Below, one piece after another: positions 4,181 to 5,402 of a DNA stretch of 5,402 nucleotides (its first letter is position 1; the number at the start of each line of letters is the position of its first letter). The notes beneath the pieces are model-generated. The model had not been told where the DNA came from. It ran no database searches and worked only from the letters and a program-made list of their open reading frames with translations. The stretch covers positions 1-5,402 of the forward strand of contig DCVU01000171.1 of NCBI GenBank assembly GCA_002327415.1, written 5' to 3'. A program made the translations under genes and the position numbers. This stretch comes from Smithella sp. UBA2180. GTDB taxonomy: Bacteria; Desulfobacterota; Syntrophia; Syntrophales; Smithellaceae.

Positions 4181-5402
4181 CTAATTCGCATCTTTATTCA
4201 TGATCGTATATACATAGCCACGGCCATATGTGGCAAAGGGTATCAAAAGATCCCTGACACTGATTGTTAGTTTATCAACCGCAGCCTGGCCTTTTTCCAT
4301 TTTAATTTTCTCCACGATTTGTTGTCTTTCAGCAGATGTTCCCAACTCGAATTCAGGATCTGAAACGAATTTCTCCGGCATATATTCTTTCAGCGTTGCA
4401 TCTAATTCCACTGCCTTGTCGTGCGCCATTTTGGAGATAACATTGCGGGGAATAGTATCCACATAAGGAGATATTTCTTTTGCCGTTTGCAGAGCCAAAA
4501 GAATAAGGTTATTCTTTTCTTTTTCCTTATATGCTCTTTGCAATATAATTTGTACAAATTTTTCTAGAGCTGTATGCCGGTTGGAAACAAGCTGTATGGC
4601 ATTAGCTTTGGGGCTGTGGATACCTACTATGTCCATAGTGTTTATCCAGATTGCGTATGCGGTGCTCACGCCGGGTAGAGCACAGGCGTGATATGGTTGG
4701 GTCAGATCCGCCAGGTAATGCAGTCCCCAGCCGGTGAAGCGCCATCCCCAGTAAGGATGACCGGTTTGGAAAGCTAATTGGGCAAGTTTTTTATAAAGAT
4801 GGATGCGGTATTCGGGATATGTTTTTTTCAAAAAACCGGCCAGATAATACATAATTCCTGCTTCGTGATAAAATCCCATATGAAAAGGCGCCTGGTTTCC
4901 GTATTCCAGGCGAGGATTACCAAAAGGCTGAAGTCCAAAGCCATACTTTTTGCCGAAAGCAGTTCCATTATCTTTAAAAAGTCCGATATCAATTCCCAGA
5001 AGATCAGGGTCGTCCGAAGCACTGGTAACAACATTCAGAGGTCGAACCATATCACCCTGTCTCAGTCTGAAAAATGTTGTTTCACTCCAATCGGATGTAT
5101 CACGCAGGAAGGTAAGTTCTTTGGGCTGAACCAGTGCTTTTCCTTTCATCTTTTCCCCTGGAATAATCTGCAAATAAAGAGGGAAACAGGCGGTCGGATT
5201 AACACGGATGGCTTGACTGAAGCGCGAAACACTGTCATTGCGGTTGCCGGTTGCTTTGAAAACAAGGTAAGCAGGCAATGGCGCATACCACGAGAGCTTT
5301 TTCTTTGCCCATGCTTCTTCGTCGATAAGTAAGGCTTCCAGTTTTTTTTCTTCGGCGCTGATGAAGGCTTCCAGACTTTCCACGGCAATAGGTTGAGCGT
5401 TA
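4181..5402 (-). CDS. Zinc-dependent phospholipase C-like protein, N-terminus outside window
   Basis: The minus-strand frame is open to the right edge. GTG at 5383 is a possible start, but codons upstream read NAQPIAVES, which looks like the region just after a signal-peptidase site, so the real start is probably outside. Counting GTG as residue 1, H222-YLA-D226-LTQPY-H232 has exactly the spacing of the zinc ligands His118, Asp122 and His128 of Bacillus cereus phospholipase C. RHTALEKF (His270, Glu274) matches its His142-x3-Glu146 pair, and upstream PFHMGFYHE (His168, His173) may supply another ligand. Family members hydrolyse phosphodiester bonds of phospholipids, or of nucleic acids in the related S1/P1 group, outside the cytoplasm. 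At over 400 residues it is longer than the ~245-residue mature B. cereus enzyme, with extra N- and C-terminal regions I do not recognise. Substrate is unknown. It ends in TAG at 4181-4183 and converges on the hemolysin III gene. Confidence 0.82.
   Translation of the reverse strand, partial: NAQPIAVESLEAFISAEEKKLEALLIDEEAWAKKKLSWYAPLPAYLVFKATGNRNDSVSRFSQAIRVNPTACFPLYLQIIPGEKMKGKALVQPKELTFLRDTSDWSETTFFRLRQGDMVRPLNVVTSASDDPDLLGIDIGLFKDNGTAFGKKYGFGLQPFGNPRLEYGNQAPFHMGFYHEAGIMYYLAGFLKKTYPEYRIHLYKKLAQLAFQTGHPYWGWRFTGWGLHYLADLTQPYHACALPGVSTAYAIWINTMDIVGIHSPKANAIQLVSNRHTALEKFVQIILQRAYKEKEKNNLILLALQTAKEISPYVDTIPRNVISKMAHDKAVELDATLKEYMPEKFVSDPEFELGTSAERQQIVEKIKMEKGQAAVDKLTISVRDLLIPFATYGRGYVYTIMNKDAN

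Overview
The window carries the end of a compact class 2 CRISPR-Cas locus, a long non-coding stretch, and three genes for lipid- or membrane-acting proteins. The organism looks like an anaerobic bacterium of moderate-to-low GC content, either Firmicutes (Clostridia or Negativicutes) or Desulfobacterota. That is inferred from the style of the proteins and the AT-rich spacers; no rRNA or other marker gene fixes it.

Positions 1-1613 are the CRISPR locus. A reading frame open at the left edge encodes the C-terminal ~311 residues of a Cas12f-like (type V-F/V-U) effector. It keeps all three RuvC acidic residues and a CxxC...CxxC zinc finger. A strongly folded segment (about 933-1052) begins on the cas stop codon and ends in a sequence that pairs with the CRISPR repeat: a tracrRNA candidate. 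A leader (1053-1247) follows, then four perfect 37-bp repeats, a fifth repeat with a decayed 3' half, four spacers of 33-35 bp, and a T-tailed hairpin. All of these point to transcription on the + strand. The model is that the crRNA pairs with the tracrRNA and both load into the Cas12f-like nuclease. No adaptation genes (cas1, cas2, cas4) lie in the window.

Positions 1614-2539 hold no convincing gene. The region is AT-rich except for a GC-richer block at about 1845-2062. That block has several long-range and mutually exclusive helices and looks like a large structured RNA of unidentified class. Other small elements are an inverted repeat near 1637-1662, hairpins at 2120-2140 and 2337-2352, and a tandem TTTGGGGGTAT repeat at 2403-2425.

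Positions 2540-5402 hold three protein genes. A RssA-like patatin phospholipase is followed on the same strand by a hemolysin III/PAQR-family membrane protein, possibly one operon. Converging on them from the right edge is a zinc-dependent phospholipase C-like protein whose N-terminus lies outside the window. The hemolysin III gene is unusual: its conserved N-terminus and a good ribosome-binding site point to a start at an ATA codon (3508), 51 bases upstream of the first ATG. All three proteins are predicted to act on lipids or membranes, but nothing in the sequence links them functionally to the CRISPR locus.
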